The notes beneath the pieces were generated by a model. The model was given only the letters and a program-made list of their open reading frames with translations. It was not told the DNA's origin and searched no databases. From Clostridium_AM sp963780135 (GTDB taxonomy: Bacteria; Bacillota; Clostridia; Clostridiales; Clostridiaceae), in assembly GCA_963780135.1 (NCBI GenBank), contig CAWAAR010000003.1, forward strand, positions 744,001 to 808,000: a stretch of 64,000 bases of DNA. The letters are read 5' to 3'. Shown here piece by piece: positions 18,266 through 27,994 of this stretch. The number at the start of each line of letters is the position of its first letter. The stretch's first letter is position 1. Made by a program: the position numbers and the translations under genes.

Positions 18266-18320
18266 TCTATGCGGGTCATATTTTTAAGTATAAGTAATGA
18301 TATATATTGAGGAAAGGTAT

Positions 18321-19832
18321 ATGACGGATATAACAAAAAATACAATATATTATATATCAAATTTAAAAGATTCTACTATAACTGTTATTGATAGTAATAA
18401 AAATTCTATAATGCAAACTATTAGAGTTGGTCATAGACCTTTTAGCATAGTAGAAGATGATAAAAATATTTATATTGCTAGTGATGGAAATGATACAGTT
18501 ACAATTATTAATAATGTAGAAGGAAATTTAAAAACATTTAATATGCCCAATAATGGAAGTATACAGACGGATTCATTAAATAAAAGAATTTATGTATCAA
18601 ATGCTTCAGAAATTCTGATATATGATATGGATACCAAAGAAAAAATAGCTAATATTACAGGTTTTATTTCGGCTGACAATATAAAGTTAAATAATAGTAA
18701 AAATAAATTGTTTGTACTAGATTTATTGGTAAATGAATTGAAAGTTTTTAGTACGTTAAAATTTAATTTAATAACATGCATTAAAGATGTTGGTGTAAGA
18801 CCTAATTATATGTTAATAAATGAGAAGGATGAAATAGTATATATAGCAAATCAAGGTGATGGAACAGATGAAAATCCAGGAAGTGTTTCTGTGGTTAATA
18901 TTGAAGCTTGTAAGATAGATAATATAAGTTTTACCAAAGGGTCAGTAATAACGGCATTAGAACTTAAAGAAAATGTTTTATATGCTGTAAATAGGGGACT
19001 TAATAGAATAGAGTTAATAAATACTATAACAAATTCATCTTGTGGATTTATTCTAACCACATTACCACAACCTCAAAGAGTAACATTTACTTCAGATAAA
19101 AATAAGCTACTTGTAACTAATAGAAATCCAGGAGGACAGGGTGGATTAGATATAATAGATACGAATAGTAATTCTATAGTTAATACAATTCCTATGGGAA
19201 CATTTAATAGCCAGCCTTATGATGTTATTGCTATTAATAAAAGTTTACTAGCTTCAGAGGAAGGCGTAAGCTTAATAGATTTACAGGAAAAAGATATAAA
19301 GAAAAATATATATAAATTAGAGGATTCAAAAGAATTAATTCCAATCATAGTAAAAAAAATTTTTTCAAGGTGTGAGCAAAAATTAATATTTCCAGAAGTT
19401 TTAGCAAGTATATCAGAAATTAATAATTATCAATATACTTTTCAAAAAATTACATTTGATAGAGGATTCATATCAAAGGGAACTGAAAGTAGAACTTTAA
19501 TAAAAAACAAACCTAATTATTCACGAATACAATTTACTCTAAGAATTCCATATACAATTAATTTTACAGATGATAAAGATAATACAAAAACAATAGGGGG
19601 TTTTTTGGAAGAAAATAAAGATTTGGTATTATTTATACCAGAATTGCATGATGAAGACGAATTTAAAATAGTAATTAAAACTAAATCAAAATTATTAAAT
19701 AGTCCTAATTTAATTAAAAATAATTTTATATTTGCAGTAGGGGTAATTATGGAGGCAATGGTTGTTGGAGAAATTGAAGTATTAATTCCAAATTTTAAAG
19801 ATTTTTCACATCCACTTAGAGTGAATAATTAA
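18321..19832 (+). CDS. YncE-like beta-propeller protein with C-terminal domain shared with the 15299-16105 protein
   Basis: The ATG at 18321 has AGGAAAGG upstream and gives 503 residues; an ATG at 18297 has no site. Residues ~1-320 are a YVTN/YncE-type seven-bladed propeller with repeats such as NTIYYISNLKDSTITVID and KNIYIASDGNDTVTIIN. Residues ~335-495 are a separate domain: IVKKIFSRCEQKLIF, YSRIQFTLRIPYTINFTD, VGVIMEAMVVGEIEVLIPNF. These align block by block with the acidic-tailed protein. No signal peptide. I infer a spore-surface protein; the propeller could bind protein or carbohydrate. Confidence 0.75.
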   Translation: MTDITKNTIYYISNLKDSTITVIDSNKNSIMQTIRVGHRPFSIVEDDKNIYIASDGNDTVTIINNVEGNLKTFNMPNNGSIQTDSLNKRIYVSNASEILIYDMDTKEKIANITGFISADNIKLNNSKNKLFVLDLLVNELKVFSTLKFNLITCIKDVGVRPNYMLINEKDEIVYIANQGDGTDENPGSVSVVNIEACKIDNISFTKGSVITALELKENVLYAVNRGLNRIELINTITNSSCGFILTTLPQPQRVTFTSDKNKLLVTNRNPGGQGGLDIIDTNSNSIVNTIPMGTFNSQPYDVIAINKSLLASEEGVSLIDLQEKDIKKNIYKLEDSKELIPIIVKKIFSRCEQKLIFPEVLASISEINNYQYTFQKITFDRGFISKGTESRTLIKNKPNYSRIQFTLRIPYTINFTDDKDNTKTIGGFLEENKDLVLFIPELHDEDEFKIVIKTKSKLLNSPNLIKNNFIFAVGVIMEAMVVGEIEVLIPNFKDFSHPLRVNN

Positions 19833-19877
19833 AATTATATGTAAAATAAAAATATTTGAGAAATTTAGGAGGTATAT

Positions 19878-21014
19878 ATGATTTATTTAGATAATGCTGC
19901 AACTACTTTTCCAAAACCTACTGAAGTTTATAAAGAGGTTTTAAATTGTATGAAGAATTATGCAGCAAATCCAGGAAGAAGTTCTCATAATCTAGCTGTA
20001 CAAGCAGAATCAAAGATTATGGAAACTAGAGAAGAAATACGAAGAATTTTTAATATTTCTAATCCTTTTGAAATAATTTTTACAAGTAATGCAACAGAAG
20101 GATTAAATATAGGGATTAAAGGAATTTTAAAAAAAGGTGATCATGTAATAAGCACAGTTATTGAGCATAATTCAGTTCTCAGACCTTTGAAGAGTTTGAT
20201 GAAACAAGAAGTGCAAGTTACATTACTTGCAGTAGATGAAGGTGGATATATAGATATAAACACTTTAAAAAATGAAATAAGAAAAAATACAAAATTAATA
20301 ATTATAAATCATGCTTCGAATGTTATAGGAACTATACAGCATATATCAGCTATTGGAAAAATAGCAAAAGAAAAAGGTGTAATATTTATGGTGGATGCAT
20401 CACAAAGCGCAGGGATTATAGATATAGATGTGGAGAAAAGCAATATAGATATACTTGCATTCCCTGGGCATAAGGGATTACTTGGACCACAAGGTACAGG
20501 GGGCCTTTTTATAAGAGATGGAATTAAAGTAGAACCATTTAAAGAAGGTGGAACTGGAAGCAATTCAAATAATATGGAACAACCTGATTTTATGCCAGAT
20601 AAGTTTGAAAGTGGAACATTAAACACACCAGGCATAGCAGGATTATGTGAAGGTATAAAGTTTATTGATAAAATTGGAAGAAGAAATATGTACAATCATG
20701 AATTATCTTTAATAGAGTATTTAATTACAGAGCTAAAAAAACTTGATTATATAAAAATTTATGGGTCAACCAATTTAAAAGACAGATGTCCAGTGGTTTC
20801 AATCAATATTGATGGAGTGGATAGTTCATTAGCAGGATATAAACTTAACAAAAAAGATATAGCAGTAAGAACAGGTTATCATTGTGCACCATTAATCCAT
20901 AATATTATAGGAACTAATAAAAAGGGTACAGTAAGGATAAGTCCAGGTTATTTTAATACTTTTAATGATATAGAAATATTAATAAAGAATATAATTGAGA
21001 TATATAAACAATAA
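19878..21014 (+). CDS. Cysteine desulfurase-like aminotransferase class V
   Basis: A 378-residue PLP enzyme. The PLP lysine is in FPGHKGLLGPQGTGG, and a candidate persulfide cysteine is in VRTGYHCAPLIH near residue 335. The start MIYLDNAATTFPKP is typical of the EF2568-type class V subgroup rather than housekeeping NifS/IscS. No iscU or nifU lies beside it. With the DUF3343 gene upstream it may supply sulfur or selenium to a carrier. AGGAGGT precedes the ATG. Confidence 0.85.
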   Translation: MIYLDNAATTFPKPTEVYKEVLNCMKNYAANPGRSSHNLAVQAESKIMETREEIRRIFNISNPFEIIFTSNATEGLNIGIKGILKKGDHVISTVIEHNSVLRPLKSLMKQEVQVTLLAVDEGGYIDINTLKNEIRKNTKLIIINHASNVIGTIQHISAIGKIAKEKGVIFMVDASQSAGIIDIDVEKSNIDILAFPGHKGLLGPQGTGGLFIRDGIKVEPFKEGGTGSNSNNMEQPDFMPDKFESGTLNTPGIAGLCEGIKFIDKIGRRNMYNHELSLIEYLITELKKLDYIKIYGSTNLKDRCPVVSINIDGVDSSLAGYKLNKKDIAVRTGYHCAPLIHNIIGTNKKGTVRISPGYFNTFNDIEILIKNIIEIYKQ

Positions 21015-21162
21015 GCATAATGCGAAGCATTTTTTTGAGATGACAGAGGACAATTGACAGAGGACACTGAATGTAAGTTTTCAGACGTAAGGAAGAAAAC
21101 TTACATTCACTGTCCTCTGTCCTATGTCAATTATCCTCTGAAAAATGCGTCACATAATGCTT
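21013..21162. repeat. ~150-bp imperfect palindromic (MITE-like) element
   Basis: The outer ends AAGCATAATGCG...GCATTTTT and AAAAATGCGTCACATAATGCTT are inverted repeats of each other. Inside, a left arm at 21044-21082 and a right arm at 21095-21140 pair nearly perfectly, the right arm carrying a 7-base insertion. The loop is ~12 bases. The left end overlaps the stop of the upstream gene. No transposase. It could be a mobile palindrome or act as a strong transcription-stopping hairpin. Confidence 0.75.
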
Positions 21163-21294
21163 AAAGTGTGAAAACTCTGATGAAATAGTTCTTTTATATG
21201 CCTAAAATAAGTTTTAAAAGATAATAATATACTGTATAATAAAAAACGTATGGGTAAGAAAATAAGTAATTTCAAGTACTAGGAGAGATGAAAT

Positions 21295-23643
21295 ATGAAA
21301 AAAGTAGAACTATTAGCACCAGCAGGAAGCTTAGAGAGCCTTTATGCTGCAGTACAGTCAGGAGCAGATGCAGTATATTTAGGAGGAAACAAGTTTTCAG
21401 CGAGAGCTTATGCTTCTAATTTTGATAATGAAAATATGAAAAAAGCAGTGGAATACTGTCATTTATATGAAGTGAAAATGTATGTAACTATAAATACATT
21501 AATGAAAGAAAAGGAACTAGGAGAAGCTTTAGAATATGCTAAGTTTTTATACAGTATTGGTATAGATGCACTTCTTGTACAAGACACAGCATTAGCATTA
21601 CTAATAAAAGAAATATTGCCACAGTTTGAACTTCATGCTTCAACTCAAATGACAGTACATAATGGTGAAGCAGCCCTTCTTTTAAAGGATAAAGGATTCA
21701 AAAGAATTGTACTTTCAAGAGAGTTATCTTTAGATGAAATAAAACATATATCTAAGGATTTAAATATAGAAACAGAAATTTTCGTACATGGGGCACTTTG
21801 TGTATGTTATTCAGGGCAGTGTCTTATGAGTAGTTTAATTGGAGGAAGAAGTGGTAATAGAGGTAGATGTGCTCAACCTTGCAGATTGCCATATACAATA
21901 ATAGATAGAAGTAATGGAAGAGAAAAAAAGGGATATTTATTAAGCCCAAAGGATATATGTACTATAGAAAATATTAGAGATATAATTGAAAGCGGAACTA
22001 CTTCTTTGAAAATAGAAGGAAGAATGAAGAGACCTGAGTATGTAGCAGCAGTGGTATCAGCATATAGAAAAGCTATTGATAATGTTATTAACGAGAATGA
22101 CATAAATCTTAATAAAGTAAATATTAACAAAGAAAAAAAGAAGCTTTTGCAGCTTTTTAATAGAGAAGGTTTTTCAAAGGCTTATTTATTTGGAAACACA
22201 GGAAAAGATATGATGGCATATAATTTTCCTAAGAATACTGGAGTGATTTTAGGAAAAGTTCAAAAGGATTTAAGTATTTTACTAGAAGAAGAGTTGAGCA
22301 TTAAAGATGGTATACGAAATGGAGAAAAAGGTTTTACAGTTTCAAAGATTATAGAAGAAGGCAATGAAGTTCTGGAAGCTTCTAGTGGAAGCAGGGTAAA
22401 GATTAAACCATCAGAATTTAAAAGTGGAGATGTTCTTTATAAGACTTCAGATGTAAAGCTATTACAATCTATGGAAAGCATTTATAAAAATCCTTTTGAA
22501 AGAAAAATAGATTTAAGCTTAGAGGTAAGTTTTAAAGTTAATGAGCCTATAAGGTTAAGTACTACATATAAAGAAAAAGAATATGTTGTTAAAGGTAAGT
22601 TAGTTCAAAAAGCATTAAATAAACCTATAGACAGGAACAAACTGGAAGAATATCTTAAGAAGAGCGGAAATACTCCTTTTAAATTTTCTAATATAAAGTT
22701 TGAGGATTTTCAAGAAGGGTTTATGCCTGTATCAGCTATAAATGAAAGCAGAAGAAGTTTAATAGAAGCTATAGAGAATGAATCAATTAAAGTAAGTAGA
22801 AATAATATTATTAATGAATTAAAGGAAGATAAAAAGACTCCTAATGAGATTCCAAAATATATTTTTTGCGTTAATAAACTAGAACAAATGAAAGCTATAT
22901 ATGAAAATGGATTTTTAGATGTGGCAGTGAATATATTTGGAAGAAAAAGCAATATAAAAGATGTGAATATAAAAGAAAATAATGTTTGGCTTAAAGTTCC
23001 TAATATAATAAAGAGTGAATTTGAAGCTGTATGTTCTAAAATAGAGGAACTTCTTCCGTACATAAAAGGTATTGTTACATCAAATTTAGGTATATTACAT
23101 AAATTTAAAGGGAAAACAACAATAATAGGAGATTACAAATTAAACATATTTAACAGTACTGCTGCAGCTTTTTATAGTGATTTTTTAGATGGTGTATGTA
23201 TAAGTGCTGAGCTTAATAAAAATGAAATATTGGCATTAGTTAAAAAATCTGAAATTCCATGTCAAGTAATGATTTATGGAAAAATAGAAAATATGGTTTC
23301 AGAGTATTGTGTACTAGGAAGTACTTTTGGTGAAAAAAGTGAAGTGAAAAGTTGTAATAAGCCTTGTGAAAAAGGTGAATTTTATTTAAAAGATAGAATG
23401 GGAGCAGAATTTAGTGTTCATACAGATAAATTCTGTAGATGCTATATATATAATAGTGTACCTACAAATTTAATAGATAATATAAATGAATTGGAAAAGG
23501 CAGATATAAATAATTATAGAATTGATTTTATAGATGAAGATTATAATGAAGTAAACAATGTACTTGAATGTTTAAAGCAAAAAAAATGGAATGGAAATTT
23601 TCAAGGGTTTACAAGAGGACATTACAAAAGAGGTGTGGAGTAA
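21295..23643 (+). CDS. U32 family peptidase / RlhA-type RNA hydroxylation protein with DUF3656
   Basis: A 782-residue protein. The N-terminal TIM-barrel part starts VELLAPAGSLESLYAAV and has the U32 cysteine signature FVHGALCVCYSGQC with GRCAQPC after it (~residues 163-200). A middle DUF3656 domain spans about 390-510, and the long C-terminal part has further cysteines (CNKPCEKGEF, KFCRCYIY). Proteins of this layout in E. coli (RlhA) are needed for hydroxylation of 23S rRNA C2501; peptidase activity is doubtful. AGGAGAG precedes the ATG. It lies directly upstream of mutS2. Confidence 0.88.
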   Translation: MKKVELLAPAGSLESLYAAVQSGADAVYLGGNKFSARAYASNFDNENMKKAVEYCHLYEVKMYVTINTLMKEKELGEALEYAKFLYSIGIDALLVQDTALALLIKEILPQFELHASTQMTVHNGEAALLLKDKGFKRIVLSRELSLDEIKHISKDLNIETEIFVHGALCVCYSGQCLMSSLIGGRSGNRGRCAQPCRLPYTIIDRSNGREKKGYLLSPKDICTIENIRDIIESGTTSLKIEGRMKRPEYVAAVVSAYRKAIDNVINENDINLNKVNINKEKKKLLQLFNREGFSKAYLFGNTGKDMMAYNFPKNTGVILGKVQKDLSILLEEELSIKDGIRNGEKGFTVSKIIEEGNEVLEASSGSRVKIKPSEFKSGDVLYKTSDVKLLQSMESIYKNPFERKIDLSLEVSFKVNEPIRLSTTYKEKEYVVKGKLVQKALNKPIDRNKLEEYLKKSGNTPFKFSNIKFEDFQEGFMPVSAINESRRSLIEAIENESIKVSRNNIINELKEDKKTPNEIPKYIFCVNKLEQMKAIYENGFLDVAVNIFGRKSNIKDVNIKENNVWLKVPNIIKSEFEAVCSKIEELLPYIKGIVTSNLGILHKFKGKTTIIGDYKLNIFNSTAAAFYSDFLDGVCISAELNKNEILALVKKSEIPCQVMIYGKIENMVSEYCVLGSTFGEKSEVKSCNKPCEKGEFYLKDRMGAEFSVHTDKFCRCYIYNSVPTNLIDNINELEKADINNYRIDFIDEDYNEVNNVLECLKQKKWNGNFQGFTRGHYKRGVE

Positions 23644-23718
23644 GAATAAGAAGCCAGTTTTTAGTTACTGGTAATTATTTACTCGCTACTATATGAATGG
23701 AAAAGGTGGTTGAACAAG

Positions 23719-26082
23719 TTGAATACAAAAGCATTAAAGGTGCTAGAATTTTATAAGATAAAAGAACAATTAAAGCATTATACAAATACTGGTGCCGCTA
23801 AAGATATAATAGAGGAACTAAAACCTTATGATAATATATATGAAGTTAGAGAACATATTGAAGAAACAAAAGAGGCGTTTAAGCTTTTAGTGACAAAAGG
23901 AGCACCTCCTTTTGAAGGCGTTTATGATGTAAGAGAAGGTATAAGTAGAGCAGGAAAAGGATCAACATTGATGCCAGGACAGCTTTTAAAGATAGCTGCT
24001 ATACTTAGAGCAGCCAGAAGGTTTCAAGAGTATATAAGTCATAAAGAAGAAGAAAAAGGATTTAGAGTTATAGAAAATTTATGTCAGGGTATTATTCCTT
24101 TAAAAAATATAGAAGATCAGATATTTATGTCTATAGAAGGTGAAGAACAAGTTTCAGATAGGGCAAGCACAGCACTTTATAATATAAGAAAGGCTCTAAA
24201 AGATAAAAATTCTTCTGTAAGAGATAAGGTTAATTCTCTTATAAGAACTTATTCAGAATATCTTCAGGACAATTTGTATACTATGAGAGGCGACAGATAT
24301 GTTTTACCAGTAAAAGCTGAACATAAAGGAGCAGTTCCAGGACTTGTACATGATCAAAGTTCTAGTGGTGCGACTTTGTATATAGAGCCAATGGGTTTAG
24401 TTAACTTAAATAATGAGATAAAGGAACTTATGTTAAAGGAAAAAGCTGAAGTAGATAGGATATTAACTCATCTTTCAAATGAGATTTATGGAAGTATAAT
24501 TGCAGTAAGAAATAATGCAAATATAATATGGGAATTAGATTTTATTTTTGCTAAGGCTAAGTTTGCTAGCGAACTTAATTGTACAGCACCTAGTGTTAAT
24601 GATGAAGGATTTATTGATATAATTCAGGCAAAACATCCTTTAATAGATAGAAAAATAGTGGTACCTTTAGACGTATATTTAGGTAAAGACTTCACTTCAT
24701 TGGTTATAACGGGACCTAATACAGGCGGTAAAACTGTTACGTTAAAAACGGTAGGATTATTACATATTATGGCTTTAAGTGGACTTATGATACCAGCTAG
24801 AGAAAATTCCACAGTAAGCTTTTTTAAAGAGATATTTGCAGATATTGGAGATGAGCAGAGTATAGAACAAAACTTATCAACTTTTTCATCTCATATGACT
24901 AACACTGTAAATATAATCAATGAAGCAGATGATAAAGCTTTAGTGCTTTTTGACGAATTAGGTGCAGGTACGGATCCTACAGAAGGAGCAGCATTAGCAG
25001 TATCTATTCTAGAAAATCTAAGAAGTAGAGGTTGCAGAACAGTGGCTACTACTCATTATAGTGAACTTAAAGCTTATGCCTTAAAAGTTCAAGGAGTAGA
25101 AAATGCATCTGTAGAATTTAATGTAGAAACATTAAGACCAACATATAGGCTTTTGATAGGTATACCAGGTAAGTCAAATGCTTTTGAAATATCTAGAAGG
25201 TTGGGACTTCCTGACTATATAATCCACGATGCAAAGGAAAATATAAATAGCGATACTTTGCAATTTGAAGATTTAATACAAAGTCTTCAAGAAAAAAGTA
25301 TAAAAGCTGAAACTAATGCAAGAGAAACAGAAACATTAAAATTGCAAGCTACAAAAATTAAAAATAAATATGAAGAAAAAATGATGGGCCTTGAAGGGAC
25401 TAGAGAAAAAGCTCTAATAGATGGTCAAAGAGAGGCTAAAAGAATTATAAAAGAAGCTAAGGAAGAAGCAGACAAAATTCTCAAGGAAATGAGAGAGTTA
25501 GAGAAGGTTGGATATGCTTCAGAAGTAAGACACAAGCTTGAGGAAGAAAGAAGAAAGTTATCAGAAAAGCTTGAAAACATAGATGAAAAAGTTAACAAGG
25601 TTAAGAAAGATGATGGTGAGGAATTAAAACACGTAAAGGAAGGGGAAGAAGTTTTTGTACCTTCTTTAAATCAAAAGGTTATAGTTATATCTAAACCAGA
25701 TAACAAAGGAAATGTTCAAGTTCAAGCTGGAATTATGAAAATAGAAGTTAAGCTAAAAGATTTAAGAGCTGTAACTGGAGCTTCCAATAAGGAAGAAAAG
25801 AAAAAGATAAAAAGGGAAGCAAAACTAAACTTGAGATCTGTAGCATCATCAGTAGATTTAAGAGGTATGGATTCTTTAGAGGCAGTGTATACTGCAGATA
25901 AATATTTAGATGAGGCATATTTAGCAGGACTAAATGAAGTAAGTTTAATTCATGGAAAAGGAACAGGTGTTTTAAGGAATGCCATAACAGATATGTTGAA
26001 ACACCATTCACATGTAAAAAAACATAGATTAGGAGAATATGGGGAAGGTGGCACTGGAGTTACAGTGGCAGAACTTAAGTAG
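23719..26082 (+). CDS. mutS2: Endonuclease MutS2 / ribosome-collision ATPase
   Basis: I place the start at TTG 23719 because AAGGTGG at 23704-23710 overlaps the earlier TTG at 23710 and the resulting N-terminus NTKALKVLEFYKIKEQL fits the family; this gives 787 residues. Walker A is GPNTGGKT and Walker B is LVLFDELGAGTDP. A coiled region follows (~520-640), then a C-terminal Smr nuclease domain with VDLRGMDSLEA and HGKGTGVLR. MutS2 is known for limiting recombination and for rescuing collided ribosomes in Bacillus. No sign of damage. Confidence 0.95.
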   Translation: MNTKALKVLEFYKIKEQLKHYTNTGAAKDIIEELKPYDNIYEVREHIEETKEAFKLLVTKGAPPFEGVYDVREGISRAGKGSTLMPGQLLKIAAILRAARRFQEYISHKEEEKGFRVIENLCQGIIPLKNIEDQIFMSIEGEEQVSDRASTALYNIRKALKDKNSSVRDKVNSLIRTYSEYLQDNLYTMRGDRYVLPVKAEHKGAVPGLVHDQSSSGATLYIEPMGLVNLNNEIKELMLKEKAEVDRILTHLSNEIYGSIIAVRNNANIIWELDFIFAKAKFASELNCTAPSVNDEGFIDIIQAKHPLIDRKIVVPLDVYLGKDFTSLVITGPNTGGKTVTLKTVGLLHIMALSGLMIPARENSTVSFFKEIFADIGDEQSIEQNLSTFSSHMTNTVNIINEADDKALVLFDELGAGTDPTEGAALAVSILENLRSRGCRTVATTHYSELKAYALKVQGVENASVEFNVETLRPTYRLLIGIPGKSNAFEISRRLGLPDYIIHDAKENINSDTLQFEDLIQSLQEKSIKAETNARETETLKLQATKIKNKYEEKMMGLEGTREKALIDGQREAKRIIKEAKEEADKILKEMRELEKVGYASEVRHKLEEERRKLSEKLENIDEKVNKVKKDDGEELKHVKEGEEVFVPSLNQKVIVISKPDNKGNVQVQAGIMKIEVKLKDLRAVTGASNKEEKKKIKREAKLNLRSVASSVDLRGMDSLEAVYTADKYLDEAYLAGLNEVSLIHGKGTGVLRNAITDMLKHHSHVKKHRLGEYGEGGTGVTVAELK

Positions 26083-26158
26083 AGAAGTGATAATAAATTT
26101 ATATAATAAGCAAAATGCGAAAAATTAATTTTATATTTATAGAGGGGAGTGAAAATGC

Positions 26159-26632
26159 ATGATATTAGTTAGTGCTTGTCTATGTGGGGTAAACTGTAAA
26201 TATAACGGAGGTAACAATTTAAACTTTAAAGTGTTAAAATTGTTGCAGCAGAAAAAAGCTATACCTGTATGTCCAGAACAATTAGGAGGTCAAAGTACAC
26301 CAAGAGCTGCGCATGAAATACATATGTCTACTGGAGCTGAAGTGCTAGATGGAAAAGCTAAAATAATTGGGCCAGATGGTGATGAGGCTACGGCTGAATT
26401 CATAAAAGGAGCTTATGAAACCCTTAAAATAGCAAAACAATGTGGGGTTCAAGTTGCCATTTTAAAGAGTAGAAGTCCTTCTTGTGGTTATGGAAAAATC
26501 TATGATGGTACATTTACAGGAAGTAAAATAGATGGAAACGGAGTTACTGCAGAATTATTAGAAAGAAATGGAATTAGAATTTATAGTGAAGAAGATATTA
26601 ATAATAAAGAAGAGGAAATGGAACTTGATTAA
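26159..26632 (+). CDS. DUF523 family protein
   Basis: A 157-residue protein with the DUF523 cysteine pattern: VSACLCGVNCKYNGG at the N-terminus, CPEQLGG near residue 40, and SRSPSCGYGKIYDGTF near 105. AGGGGAG precedes the ATG. The conserved cysteines suggest metal or iron-sulfur binding, but no function is established. It stands alone between mutS2 and the FMN enzyme. Confidence 0.88.
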   Translation: MILVSACLCGVNCKYNGGNNLNFKVLKLLQQKKAIPVCPEQLGGQSTPRAAHEIHMSTGAEVLDGKAKIIGPDGDEATAEFIKGAYETLKIAKQCGVQVAILKSRSPSCGYGKIYDGTFTGSKIDGNGVTAELLERNGIRIYSEEDINNKEEEMELD

Positions 26633-26789
26633 GTCTAGTTCAGTATTAAAGTATCTTTAATTTTCGAAAAAATTAATAGTATAATTTACTTAATAATTAT
26701 TGAGATTTTAAATAAATAAACTATAATTAAAGTGTATGTTTAAATAAAAACAATATATTTATAAAGTAATTTGAATGGGGGTATAAAAA

Positions 26790-27803
26790 ATGAGTTACAA
26801 AGAAGTATTGAAAAATGCTCGTGAAAATTTAAATGGAAGCTGTAAGGTTTGTCCAGTATGTAATGGAAAAGCCTGTGCAGGAGAAGTTCCAGGAATGGGT
26901 GGAAAAGGAACAGGGGAAGCTTTTTCAGTTAATGTGGAAGCACTAGATAGTTATAAGCTTAATATGAGAGTTATACATGATGCTAAAGATCCAGATACAA
27001 GTATAGAATTATTTGGAAAGAAAATGGATGTACCAGTATTTGCGGCACCAGTATCAGGTACAACTTTAAATATGGGCGGTAAATATACAGAGGAACAATA
27101 CATATCATGGGTCATTGGAGGATGTCTTGATGCAGGTATTTATCCTATGGTAGGAGATACTGCAGTAGATTCATTTCTTATAACTAATCTTGAGCAATTA
27201 AAGAAGTTTAATGGAGAAGGAATCGCTGTAATAAAACCTTGGGAAAATAGCAATGTTATAAATAAGATAAAGCTTTCAGAAGAAGCAGGTGCTTTTGCAG
27301 TAGGTATGGATATAGATGCTGCAGGACTTATAACTTTGGCACTTCATGGAAAACCAGTTGGACCTAAAACTGTAGAACAAATAAAAGAAATAGTAAAGAG
27401 CACAAAACTTCCATTTATATTAAAAGGAATAATGACTGTAGATGAAGCAGAACTTGCAGTAGAGGCTGGAGTAGATGCTATAGTTGTTTCAAATCATGGT
27501 GGAAGGGTGCTTGACCAAACTCCTGGAGTAGCAGATGTTTTACCTGAAATAGCACAAGCTGTAAAAGGAAAAGTTACAATTCTTGCAGATGGCGGTGTTA
27601 GAAATGGAGTAGATGTTCTTAAAATGTTAGCTTTAGGAGCAGATGCGGTTCTTATAGGAAGACCATTTGTAACAGCTTCTTTTGGAGGAGAAAGAGATGG
27701 AGTTAAAATGTATATAGATAGCCTAAAGAGCGAATTAAAATCAGCTATGGTGCTTACAGGCTGCAAAAATGTAAAAGACATTACAGATAGAATATTATAC
27801 TAA
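26790..27803 (+). CDS. FMN-dependent alpha-hydroxy-acid oxidizing protein
   Basis: A 337-residue TIM-barrel flavoprotein of the lactate/glycolate oxidase family. The active-site block SNHGGRVLDQTPG has the catalytic His and the substrate Arg, and ILADGGVRNGVDVLKMLALG with VLIGRPF binds the FMN phosphate. It is shorter than classic LldD (~380) and begins with a cysteine cluster CKVCPVCNGKAC (residues 17-28) that the textbook enzymes lack and that could bind a metal or iron-sulfur cluster. In an anaerobe the electron acceptor is unlikely to be oxygen. A clean terminator follows, so it is monocistronic. Confidence 0.85.
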   Translation: MSYKEVLKNARENLNGSCKVCPVCNGKACAGEVPGMGGKGTGEAFSVNVEALDSYKLNMRVIHDAKDPDTSIELFGKKMDVPVFAAPVSGTTLNMGGKYTEEQYISWVIGGCLDAGIYPMVGDTAVDSFLITNLEQLKKFNGEGIAVIKPWENSNVINKIKLSEEAGAFAVGMDIDAAGLITLALHGKPVGPKTVEQIKEIVKSTKLPFILKGIMTVDEAELAVEAGVDAIVVSNHGGRVLDQTPGVADVLPEIAQAVKGKVTILADGGVRNGVDVLKMLALGADAVLIGRPFVTASFGGERDGVKMYIDSLKSELKSAMVLTGCKNVKDITDRILY

Positions 27804-27810
27804 AATTAAT

Positions 27811-27847
27811 AAAAATCCAGACTTGTGAAAATAAGTCTGGATTTTTA
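27811..27847 (+). terminator. Terminator after the FMN enzyme gene
   Basis: Perfect stem AAAAATCCAGACTT / AAGTCTGGATTTTT with an 8-base loop and T run. Confidence 0.92.
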
Positions 27848-27893
27848 TTAATTTAGGGGATAATTTTATTAATAAAATAAACTAATACGTAGC

Positions 27894-27927
27894 AATGGTA
27901 TTTTAAGTATTCATAATTAATACCATT
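27894..27927. promoter_or_regulatory. Possible upstream activator site for the sigma-54 promoter
   Basis: Inverted repeat AATGGTATT (27894-27902) and AATACCATT (27919-27927), centred ~85 bases upstream of the -24/-12 promoter. Sigma-54 promoters need an enhancer-binding protein bound at such distances. The repeat is seen; its function is inferred. Confidence 0.4.
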
Positions 27928-27994
27928 AATACCGATTAATCAATGCTGGCAAGTGAAAATATTAAAAATCGTGAGAATACAAGTTTTTTATGTT

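Noticed and set aside
20309..20695. 128-residue minus-strand ORF inside the desulfurase-like gene
   Set aside because: Antisense shadow of a conserved PLP enzyme; no start signals and no protein features.
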